From Nymphaea colorata (taxonomy: Eukaryota > Streptophyta > Magnoliopsida > Nymphaeales > Nymphaeaceae), in the NCBI RefSeq assembly GCF_008831285.2, contig NC_045147.1, positions 21,840,981 to 21,904,980 on the forward strand: DNA of 64,000 nucleotides, in the 5' to 3' direction. The notes beneath the pieces are model-generated. The model saw nothing but the letters and a program-made list of their open reading frames with translations, did not search any database and had not been told where the DNA came from. Each line of letters starts with the position of its first letter. Position 1 is the first letter of the stretch. Both the position numbers and the translations under genes were made by a program. Positions 47,715-59,089 of the stretch are shown here, in pieces.

Positions 47715-50700
47715 TTGTCTATAAACAAAATATTTAACTAATAGCACTTTAGAGATTCAGTCTTATGACGCTTATTCCTCTTCTATTATGCTAAAGTATT
47801 TCTTGTACCCAGCCAAGGTATTTGTTTTTACATTTTAATCATTTCTTGACATGTTAATTTGTCGATAAAATTTCATATATTATCGTATCAAATACTAATC
47901 GTAAATTGGCAGAAAAATTCAAATTGCGCATGGCGCTGCGTTATCGGACATCAGATCTGGATTCTGCCTCCTGATCCGGATCTTCTCTCTTTTTCTCTCT
48001 CTCTAAAACCCTACCAACTCTCTATCTCTCTCACCCGTCTATCGTTAACCCTAGAATGGAGAAACCTCTCTCTCTCTCTCTCTCTGTACCAACCAGTGTT
48101 TTCTGAAATGGGATTTTACACTCTGAAAATTGTTAACGCGACCCTTTCTACGATTGGTTTCCGAAATGGAATGTGTAAATGACCAAATGTCATCTTTTCT
48201 ACTATTGCAGCTTCTGGGCATCCTATTATAGGAAGAAAAGATTCAGATGGTTTGTGGTGGTTCGCCACCATGGCTTCTCTGTCGTCCTTTCTAGGGATGG
48301 AAGTCCACCAACTCTCTTACTTTCTAAATCGATTATCCATGTCTTCGCCGGTGATAAGAGCATCATAGGCCATGAGCCTCCAACAAGAACCTTGCGCAAA
48401 AGAGGTAATCCCTTCTACCCGGCTTGTTGGTGGCAAGGAAGAATGTGCTGAAATGCTAATCTGAGGCATCATCTGACTTGGGTATTCGTTTTTTTTTTTA
48501 CTTTCATCTCGCATCCCAATGGAAGCCATTAGGTCTTGCGGTTCGTTACTTTTTTTGCATTTCTTGCTCGGAAGGCTTCAGTATGCACTTCCAGGCTTGA
48601 TTCGTTTTGTTCGTGAATAGGGTTGGTGTTTCTCCTTCTTTTGTGTCATTGTAAATTGAGTCCTTCGCTTTGATTGCAGATAGAAAAGCTTGATTGTAAT
48701 TCAGAAGACAGCTTACCGGGTAAAAATGTGTTGGAAGTGCCATATATACTGACTTTAATGATCGTCGATAAAAATGCTTAATAGAACGGGTGAATGACGG
48801 CCAGAATAGGGTAACAAGTGATTAAAGTGACTAAAGTAGTTATTCTTATTTGAAATCACTTTTTGGGGAAACGGCACCCCAATTTTGGTTTACGATTTTT
48901 GCCTTTTCATTTTGGTAGAAATTCTGATGGGTCAAATTATGAACAATGCTAGTTTTCGGAAGGCGCTTCCACACCGTTTCTTGAGCACAGGGTTTTGAAT
49001 GATCATGTCTGGACTCTAAAGGAGCACCTTTTGGCTTTGAGAAGTTGAACAGAGAGAACAAATATATTTACTGATTTGTTATTTCGGTTGATCTTTTTAC
49101 TGCCTATGATGAGAACATCTATCACAAGGATCAACAAGAAATTGAAACTTGTTGATTGCAAGGGTGAACGTGCTAATGTATCTGAGGCATCAGTTATCTT
49201 CTCCGCGACCGCATCTTTTAATCTTTATTGAACTCGTTCTTGTGTGAAACAGAGAAATTTTGTAGTGAGAGTAGGCATTGCTGCCTATTTCCTTCAACTT
49301 TTACTCATTCTATTTTGTGGTGCGGTGAAAAATTCAACTCCATTTGCGGTTATGTATCTTGTGTTAGAAGAGATCTGCTCTTTCCAAAAAGTGTAATTTT
49401 CTTCTTATCTACTTTGATTTGGTGTGGAAATGAAGTTGACAAGCTTGAATTATTAAATTTTGTTTTAGTTGGCATGTCTGCCATTTTGTTCATGGTAATG
49501 ATCACATGGTCTTTGTTACCGTTCAAGTGCTCACCAGAAACGTGTATATCACCGGTACATTTTCTTTTGCAATAAAGCATCAGTAATATGAAGCCCCAGC
49601 TTTGGTTCTTTGAAATTGTGTTTGTCACTTGTCACTCTATGTGCGCATGGTGTCGACCCTTACGTCAGCATATGTGCACCAACCGTCTTAAAACTATGCA
49701 AAATCCTCTTGTCAATTTTGTTGTACAAGTACATCTATTCCATCTGAGGGATATATTGCCCTGCATCTACCTGCAATTATGTTATTAGCTTTATCGTATA
49801 GGTAGATGTGGAATTTCTGGCTTAAGCAGCCTGTGGGATCTGGACTGGGAATAGCGTCATCATCATCATCATAAGAATGGTTACTGTCATGCATGGTCCT
49901 GTCAATTAGTTTAGCCTCAGCATTCACATGGGCCAGCAGGACTCTGAAGATAACAGAAGAGATCTTTCTGCTAACGGTCAACATGTGTATTACTGGTCCG
50001 CTTCCTGTTCATTCTTATGTAAATAACATCCCTTTCGATGTTTACTTGTGGCTGGTAGCAAGTCTTGTTGCAATGGCAGTTGGATTCAATCATGATTCAA
50101 AATTTCACATTATTGCAAGTTGTTGTGGGGACTGCAATTCTGCAACTGGGAACTTCTACTTAATTTCTGAAGCACAATTGTACTTCAATATCATCCGATG
50201 AATGATGACCTCCTTCCTGTACGAAGCACATTAGTTGCAACTTGGAAGCAGTAGTAATGCTAGCATCTCCATGTTCAACGAAGATCGCCAAATTGCCAAA
50301 TTGCAGTCATGTTCTACACTGAGCTACTGTGAATAAATACTTCTTGGTTTCTCAGGTCTCATGATTCTCAACGCCCTGAAGTCTTTGATCTTGTTGCGAA
50401 GATGAAACTACACAATTTTCCCAAGAACAGAATTTGGTGTATTACCTTGACAAGCATCTCGGATTCTGATGTTTTAATTGCTCTACCTAACTGTGCTGAT
50501 CCCTTGGATCTTGAGTGGCTGATGCTCGTCTCCAATTGCACAACCTAGTTTTGATTTCTGGCTCAGTTACTGTACCTAACTGCCTACAAGTAACATTAAG
50601 CAGGTTTGAAGGTGGGCTGGATCTTGTTTAAGGGTTTCCGGCCATTTACCCTGCTTTCTGTAGCAAAGCAACAGCAGCATACTGTAACACTGTTATGTCG

Positions 50701-51265
50701 AAATTATGTTTCTGAAATATACCTACAATCTTCGCTTACTTGCCATCTTGATTATAGGTGGCTGACTATTGTAAGCATCACTGATGTGTTTTGGGTTGGT
50801 CATGAGAACATTTGCGTCCACTAGCGTGTGTGAATCATTATGCTTCCAATGGTTGTCACATTATTTACCTCCTGAATCATGATATCTTGTTATTCTCTTC
50901 TCTTACCTTTAACCTGTTTCTCAATCACGGCAACCAGTCTTTGTCACGACCTTGAGATGCGTTCAAACTTGATCTCCTGTAATGTGGTAGGCTTGCTGGA
51001 CTGAGGGTACCTAAGTTCCAGTACTTATCCAAGTAAAATGGGACAGACCAAGATATTTATCAGGCCACGACCTAATAAATTTAGAAATTATAGGAATTTC
51101 AATTTCATGTCAGGAAAGATCTAAAATAGGAAAACAGGAGAAAAACTTGCTCTTATAATGAACATCTAACTTGAAAAAAAGTAGAACACATTTTTAGAAA
51201 CTTGCTCTTTTAAGATAAACTAGTGCTTTTATTTTTCCACAAGTTTTTACCGGTGCAAGTGGTTT
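47715..51265 (+). repeat. Tandem 3.6-kb unit, copy 1 (putative non-coding transcript locus)
   Basis: The left part (about 47990-48100) is rich in CTCT runs with AAACCCTA and AACCCTAGA motifs, typical of plant 5' leaders. Then comes a block well conserved with copy 2, from GTGGTGGTTCGCCACCATG to CGCAAAAGAG, ending at a GTAATC donor (48405). Further shared blocks occur at 49800-49990, 50030-50110, 50200-50300 and 50950-51170. In the best block, conservation runs across frames with 1-bp indels, so no protein is conserved. I read it as a spliced non-coding or pseudogenised transcript unit; orientation + is inferred from the leader and donor. Function unknown. Confidence 0.6.
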
Positions 51266-54200
51266 CATGAAAAACACTTTCGTGAACGAAATGTTTAACT
51301 AATAGAACTTTGTCATTTGTACTTTTAACATGTATGTCTTCTGTCATAAGAATATTTCTTTGGCTCGGAAAAGATATTTGTTATCCACGTTTTATTGATC
51401 TCTTCACGCGTTTGTCCATAAAAGCTGAAAATTATCATGTACGATCCAAGTTGTGTATGGTGGTGCATTGGTTCTTCATTATCTTATCGGACAATGCGTC
51501 TGGATTTCTTTATCAATCTCGAGATCCGGATCTAGCCCCATCCCCCGGTCCGAACCCTGGTTCAGCACCTCCAACATCGGACCCTAGAAACTGGAACTCC
51601 ACTTCAAAAAACCAATAAGCTCCAACTTTCTCGTGGCTTCAGGTCGGGTCTCTCTCTCTCCCGGGCTCTAAAAACTGTAACCTCTCTCAATAAACCCTAG
51701 AAAACTAGAATCCACACCCCCGCCGCCCCCCTCCGGCGTCTCCCTCCCTCCCTCTCTCTCTCTCTCTCTCTTTTGTATCTCCCTCTACCAAGCAGTGGTT
51801 TCTGATACTGGTCCTTTACACTCCGAAAACTGTTAACTCCACCGTCTTTTATACGCAAGAAAAGTTTCAGATGGGTTGTGGTGGTTCGCCACCATGTCTT
51901 CTCTGTCATCCTTTCTGGAGACGGAACTCCACCATTTTTTTCGCGTTTAAATCGATTACCCACGTCTTTGCTGGTGATGAGAGCATCATAGGCTATGAGC
52001 CACCAACAAGAAACTTTGCGCAACCGAGGTAGTCTCTTCTACCCGGCTTGTTGGTGGCAAGGAGGAATGTGCCAAAATGCTAATCTGAAGCACGATCTGA
52101 TGTGGGTTTCCGTTTCTTTTTACTTTCATCTCATTCCCATTGAAGCCATTAGTCGTGCGTTACTTTTCTTGCATTTCTTGTTGCTCAAGAGGCATCGGTA
52201 TGCTGTTCCGTGCGCGACTAGTTCTATTCGTGGACGCGCTCGGTTTTTCTTTTTCTTTTGAGTTACTGGAACTTGGTTACGGCGCTTTGGTCGCAGATCA
52301 AAACGCTTGATTGCAGTTCCGAAAACAGCTACCCAAGTAAAAATTGGGTTTGAAGTGCCATGTAAATTGCATTGATGAAAATGTTCAACCGAGAGGGGAA
52401 GAAAGGGCCGGGGAAAGTAAGAAGTGATTAATAAAGTGACTAAGCCAGTTATTTTTGTTCGAATTCAGCGTCTGAGAACATGACACCCGAATGTTGGTTC
52501 ACGATTTTTGAGGTTTTCATTTTATTAGAAGTTTCTGATGGCTAAATTTATGAAAAAGGCTAGTTTTATAGGAGGCAAAGATACTGTTTTGAGCACAAGG
52601 TCTCTAGATTCTAGAATTGCGCCTCTGAAAGTTAGAACACAGAAAATCAATACATTTGCTGATTTTTTCTTTCAGTTGATTGTTTTACCGAACATTCATC
52701 ATGAGCATCAACAATAAATGGAAACCTGTTGATGGCAAGGATGAACGTGCCATTAGTATTCTGTGTCATCAATTATCTTTTTCGCAGAACTCTTTCTTTG
52801 GAATAGTCTCCATTTTTCTAGTGTGAGAAGGCATGCTGCCTATTTCCTGTATCTTTCACTCCATTTTTCTTTGCGGGTCGGCGAAAAAGCCAACTTCATT
52901 TATAATCACATATCTTTGGTTAGAAGAGATCTGCTTTTTCAGAAGAGTGTAAATTTCTTCCTAAGAGTGTAAATTTCTTCTTATCAACTTTGATTTGGTG
53001 CTGCAATGAAGTTGATGTGCCTAAAACTCCAACGGTCTCCGTTTTGTTCAGAGTGATGATAGCACATACATAGTCTTTCTTATCGTTCAAATGCCTACCA
53101 GAAGTATGTGTTTCCCTGGTATAATTATTTTCTGCAATCAATATTCGGAAACAGAAAGCCCCAGTTTTGGATCTTTAAAAAATTGTGGCCACTCTATGTG
53201 GTTCATGGTGTGGGCACGTACATCAGCAGATTCAACACATGAAGAGCCGTCTTTAAGCTCTGTAAAATCTGTCAATTCGATGTAAAGTACATCTATTTCA
53301 TCGATGGGATTTCATGTGTACACCTACCTGCAATTCTATTGTTAGCTTTGTCATGTAGATGGATGTGGAATTTCTAGCATAATCTGCTGGTGGGAGCTGG
53401 ACTGGGAAAAGCATCATCATCATCATCATCGAGGAGTGCTTACCGTCATCCATGGTCCTGTCACTTTGGTTTTGCTTCATCATTCACATGGGCCAGCAAA
53501 ATTTTGAAGATAACATAAGGGTTCCTTTTGCTAGTGGTCAATGTGGTGTATAACTGTTCCTCTTCCTGCTGTTAATGCGTCTGTAGATAACATCCATTCG
53601 ATGTTTACTTACGATCAATATCAAGTCTTGTTGCAATTCCAGTTGGATGCTATCATGATTCAAAATTTCGCCAGATGACTATTCTTAAGTTTGCTGTGGC
53701 GACTGCAATTCTGCAGCTGTGAAGCCTAACTTCTGCCCATCTGCGTAATTTCTGAAGCACAAATTCCATTTGATCTATCATCTCATGAATGGTGGTCTTC
53801 TTCCTGTACGAAGGACATTAGTTGGAAGCGGTACCAATGAGAATTCTGCATCTCCATGTTCCACGACGATGGGCAACTAGCCGAATCGCAGTCATGTTTT
53901 ACACTAAGTTACCGTGAACAAATAATGTTTTGATTGGCGCAAGCCTCGTGATTCTCAACACCTCTCAATTCTCTTGCCTTGTTTCAAAAGATGGACTACA
54001 AAGTTGTCCCAAGTGCAGAACTTGGTGCATTAGCCTGATGTGCATCTCGGTTACTGATGTTGGAATTGCTCTGCCTAGCTGTTCAGACTCCTTCGATCTA
54101 GTGTGGTTATGCCCACCTCCAATTGCACAACCTAGTTTGGATTTCTATGGCTCAGCCATTGCACCTACCTGCCCACCAATAAGACCAAGTGGGTTTGCAG

Positions 54201-54845
54201 ATGGGATTATCCGGTGAAAGGGTTTTACCGCGCTTGTCTGCGACCGATTAGAGTCCCATCTGACTGCAAATGTACCCTGCTAATGCTGGGTCCTCCCATC
54301 CTCTACCTGCTTTCTGTAGCAGAGCGCAAGCAGCACACTGGCTATGTCAAATTTGGTTCTGAAATAGATCTAAAATCTTCGTTAACGATTTGCCATTTTC
54401 ATGATAGGTGGTTAGCGATGCATGCATTATTGATGTGTGCGTGTGTTTTTTGGTGCGGTCCTCAGCCACTCGCATCCGCTTCCATTGAATCACTGTGTGT
54501 CCCAATGGTAGTCATATTATTTATTACATACCAAATCATGATATCCTGTTTATGTTATTTTCTGCTTTATCTTTAACCTGTTCCTCAACAATGGCAAACA
54601 TTCTTTATACAAACTCAAATGAGTTGCGTCCAAAATTCATCTCCTATAGTGTGGAAGGCATTATGGCCGGACGGTGGATTAGTTCCAATACTTATCCAAG
54701 TAAAGTAGGACAGACCAAGATATTTAGCCGGCCATGACGTCTCGATATCTATAAATTATAGGCATTTTAGTCTCAGGTCAGGAAATATCTAAAACAGGAA
54801 AAAACAGGATGACGAACTTGGTCTGATAATATCAGAATCAGGAAA
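51266..54845 (+). repeat. Tandem 3.6-kb unit, copy 2
   Basis: Same order and orientation as copy 1. Offsets are 3624 bp at the first donor (48405 versus 52029), about 3560 bp at CACATGGGCCAGCA (49925 versus 53485) and 3667 bp at GACAGACCAAGATATTTA (51042 versus 54709). The first exon-like block ends CGCAACCGAG then GTAGTC. A CT microsatellite (about 51741-51771) lies in the leader. In-frame stops differ from copy 1, arguing against a coding gene. Confidence 0.6.
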
Positions 54846-56412
54846 ATCGATCACACACGGATACAGGTGGCTGAAAAAAATGGTCCATGAATCTTCCCTA
54901 CATGCCAGCTTTTCTTTGTGGATTGGGTTTTTGCAGTTCGAGGATCCGCCCCATTGTCAATGGTACAACGCTGACTACGGATACAATTCTACTCAACTGC
55001 GGGCTCAATTCAGTGACGGAACCATAAATTTTTAGCTAAGGGGCACTATTAGTTTGAATTTGAAATTTTAAGGGGCACTCATATATTAAAAACTAAAAAT
55101 TAACAAAATTTGTATATGTAAATAAAGAAAATCAATCATTTGATGCACACCAACATATAAGGAAAAAAGGGTCAAACGCATTGCAAAATATGTGAATTTA
55201 TGTATGTCAAGATGTGGTAAAATCCGCCCTATGTTATGATCTTTTCTCCATCAATTACATATCAAAACATGTCCTTGAATTTTTTTTTTCTTTTCCAACC
55301 ATATGTAACTATACTGTTCCATTAGTGGAAATGAAGGTGTTGACATATTATAAAGTTTCGATATAACATCCCCTACCTAAAAAGCCTAGAAGCCATCTAT
55401 TGTTTTCAGAAAAGAAGAAAGAAAATGAGAGGCTGCCATTTAAGGGATTCTAAGCTATGTGAGGCTTCCATTATAAGCATGACCCAGGTGGGGATAAGCT
55501 TGACACATATGCTCACAATAGGCAGAGAGCAGTGATGTGAAAAGGTCTATAATGCAGAGAGACAAAGATTACCTATTGTACATGAACTTCAATAATTCAG
55601 CATACTTCCAAAACTTGCCTGCCCAGATGCTGAAATGGACCAATCTCATGTGGAGGAGATAAACCCCTGAATATGCCTTCACAGGTCATTGGTTTTCCTA
55701 GGAAAAAAGTGGAAAATAACAAAAGGGGACTTCCTAATAATTTGTCATGAAATGTTTGGGTGTAAAAAATGGGCATAATATTTGAGATAATATTTGCAGA
55801 CAATTTGTTTCTCCACAGTGATGCTGATGTATGGTCTTCCCTGCCAAAATAATACAAAAACTTGGTGTTCTTTTTTTTTTTCCTAGTTTCTTTCCTCCTT
55901 TTATTTTCCTTCATGATAGGGAGTCGAGTTCACTGCCACCTGTTTATGCTAAGAGATGCTTACTTTGGGTGTTCAACTTTGCCTTTCCTTCAGCTTCAAG
56001 GGATCTCAAGTCTGACAAATTTTGTTTGGCTTATGCTTAGTTATTCTTTCTCTTTTGTTTTTTCTGTTTTCCTAAAAGATGAATTCTAAGAAGGCATTTG
56101 ATTACCCCGAATCTCAAACTCGAGGAAATTTAAATTCATGGTTTTACCAGACCCCATCCTACTTGTCCGCATCTAAATATTGGATTTGGACGATCAGACA
56201 AACTCTGACCGTTGATTCCGCTTCAGAGAGCCGTTGAATCCAGTTCCCATTAGGCCAGACTCGATATAGCATGGGCTCATCGATCCCAACCCAAAACCCA
56301 CAGTCTGCAGATTGCGAGCGCCTTTTGGAATCATTTTCCGAGAGAACCACTAAAACCGAAGTCTACTCTTGTGAAAGATTTTGTTTTGTGACGGAAGAAA
56401 ATGATTCCTACG
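54846..56412. other. Intergenic region, no gene seen
   Basis: AT-rich DNA. Open frames are short and without family signals. Confidence 0.5.
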
Positions 56413-56559
56413 GGGCTGTTTGGCTACAATTACTCTTTTATGAATCTGCTCTAACGAAACGAATCGATGAAATGCTGCGACATAATGTTTCATGAATCTA
56501 CCATAATTTTTTGAGCAAATTCATGAAAGAATAACAACTTGTTACTGCTGCCAAACACC
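56413..56559. mobile_element. Small inverted-repeat MITE
   Basis: Starts GGGCTGTTTGGC and ends GCCAAACACC, with internal partial mirror symmetry (TCTTTTATGAATCTG and CAAATTCATGAAAGA). Similar ends to 4585-4745. Confidence 0.65.
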
Positions 56560-59089
56560 TTCTATAGGATCCATATCCAATTTTTCAACGCCTGGTATGA
56601 ATGAATCATATATGAATATGGTTTGATGTGGTAAGAGAGATACCTCCAAGAGAGCGAAACCCTCTTTTTTTCCTCCTTGCCCTCCGAAGTCGAAGGTTGT
56701 ATTGGTACATTGACAGGGAGCGATGCACTATTTAATTGGAGTCTTGCGCATCCATTGTAAATGTTTACGGTTCGAATGAATAGCACCCACGATAATCAAA
56801 TTGGTGATCAAACTTTTACTTGTTAGCCAGTTCAACATACTGTAGCACGCACCCATACAAATTGAACTAGTGATCGAACTTTTACTAACCAATCAGCCAA
56901 CTATGCTATGTTCATTTAAACAAAGTTTTCCCAAAGACATGTCAGCGGAGTTGCTGGGCAATGACACGTGGTAGAGATATGACGATTTACTGTCTTGACG
57001 TCACTCTCCTACCTGTCACCTCAACAAGACGACACGTCACAGCGATATCCTCATTGTCGACCGCAAAAGCGTAGACGGAAGGAACTTTTTCTTCTTTATA
57101 TCTTTTATTATGTGGCCTAAATGTCGTCTGCTTTCCACGTGGCATATCATTTTATTCTGCTCTCGTGGTTGCCGAACAGATGCCCCGAAGACGCTCCAAA
57201 TTTCGAGAATGCCACCAGACGGAAACCGGAAATAAGACCGACATGACCGGCACTGCCTGTTTGTGATTAAATATTGAAAACAATTTAACGTACACCTTCA
57301 TTTGAGTATCATCTTGTTATTATTAATGAATAACTAAAACATATTTGTTTCAATGTGGATTTTAGAACTCCCCATTCAACCTTTAATCTATGTTTTTTTT
57401 TAATATGTAGCATGAGATATCCAGTTTGTTTAAACTGAGGTTCTTCCAATACACATATTTTTATTTATGTAGTCTATCGATCTAAGATCCGAAGTTATCG
57501 AATACAACTTAAAAGTTAAATTTGAGAACATATTAAAGAGGCTTTTGGTAACAGTAATGCTGCACTAGTGTTTCGTCGGACATATTCATGGAAATGCTAA
57601 CACAGTATTGCCTGCTAAAAGAATGATTATAATTAAAGAGAAGTACGTTGAAATAACATGTTGATATTTTTTAAGACACTTAGGGGTAAGTGTCCTCACA
57701 TAAAGTAAAGAAAAAGAAATTTATAATTTTGTCCATCTAATAATTGCTTAACAATTATATTGCATTTGTGCAAGTTGAGATTTGAAATTTAAGGGGTCTT
57801 TGATGGTTTGAAATTTTGATTCAAGAATTAAAATTTCAGAACATAATTCCTTCTCAAACTAAAATGAAATAAAATTCTAGGTTTTCTAGTTTCCTAATTC
57901 CAAAAACCAAATACTATATTTGTTTAATAATTCCAAGTTCTTAAACAATGAGCATTTTAATTCTAAAATTCATTATTCTAGCACTCATAAGCTGGCGTCT
58001 GGTATGTGCATCTTATATAATGTTTTAGTATGATTGTGAGCCCTTACAATGAAATTTAGGGACCCAATTCGGGTATTCATCTAATTTAATTTTTTAGTAG
58101 TAAAAATCATCTAATTATGTTCATTAAAACGAAACAATTGAACAAATGTTTTATGAATCCACTCTAATATTTGAGTAGATTCCTAGAATAGTCACAGTGT
58201 TCTTAACCATCCTTTTAAGTATTCTAGTTCTTTAATTTACAATTACATTCTGTCACCATATTCCTTCGAAAGTTTAGAGCAAACACAAGACCAAATTCCC
58301 TTTTTTTTTTTTTGCTTAAGATAATTTGACATATATTTTTAAACAGACGTTCATTTAAAAATAAGTATGTTTGAATTAAGATGAGGCTTGGTTGGTGGAA
58401 CGCGGTGGCATTTTGGTAGTTGTTGAGCAAGGATGAGGGCAACAGTTCAGTGTCCCCCCTCCCTCCCCCCGAGTTTTCCTTCAAATAAGCGCATGCAGCC
58501 TCCTGCTCTGCTCGCGGGATTCCTTCCTTTCTCCTCTCTTCGCTCGATTTTCTGCTGCAAAGAGAACAAAGGAGAAAATTTCTCAGCCCTACGACTACGA
58601 TTTCCTCCCTTGGTCATCCTAGACGGCTCATTGTTACTCGTTTCCTTATTTTCTTATCCTGTTAATACTTCTTCTCCCTGGATTCTCGTTGCCCATCGAG
58701 TATCTAGCAGACATCTGTCTGTAAATTATCCTGAATTCTCTTTTTCTGGATATAATCAGTTCCTGTTTGCATATTTAGATATTTGGATTTTCCTTTCTCG
58801 GTAAAGTTGGAGCTGCGGTTTTGTCCTGTATCATTTGCAAAATACTTTTTCTTCTTGGTGATTCTCATCCTTGACTGAATCCCATATTTTCATTATAAGA
58901 TAACGAAAGAACCTGGTTTATTCGATTTTAGGAGGATTTGTCTTTGATTTTTCTTTGAGAAAAGGGCTTCTCTCTCCCTCTCTTTTTTAAACTGGGATTT
59001 TTTCCTGAAATCAGTGATATTGAACCCAGGGGTCTGATTTCTTGTCATATCAAACGGGTCGGGTTTCCTGATTTTTTTTGAAAGGAATC
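56560..59089. other. Upstream intergenic region and leader of BAM9
   Basis: Contains an ACGT-motif cluster (56965-57141), the remnant of a GATC-rich MITE (57340-57520), and from about 58440 a C/T-rich stretch that is probably the start of the BAM9 transcript, possibly with a 5' UTR intron. No other coding gene seen. Confidence 0.5.
56965..57141. promoter_or_regulatory. Cluster of ACGT-core motifs
   Basis: Within 177 bp: CACGTG at 56965-56970, TGACGTCA at 56996-57003, ACACGTCA near 57032, and CACGTG at 57136-57141. These are bZIP/bHLH-type sites (G-box, TGA/C-box). The nearest gene downstream is BAM9, 2 kb away, so the connection is uncertain. Confidence 0.5.

Noticed and set aside
49107-49192. 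Possible C/D snoRNA (ATGATGA ... CTGA) in the tandem locus
   Set aside because: The C-like box is not preserved at the matching place in copy 2 and no terminal stem is seen.
49712-49984. 90-codon minus-strand frame with an Asp run
   Set aside because: The Asp run comes from an ATC trinucleotide repeat that reads as Met in the frame of the other copy, so no protein is conserved.
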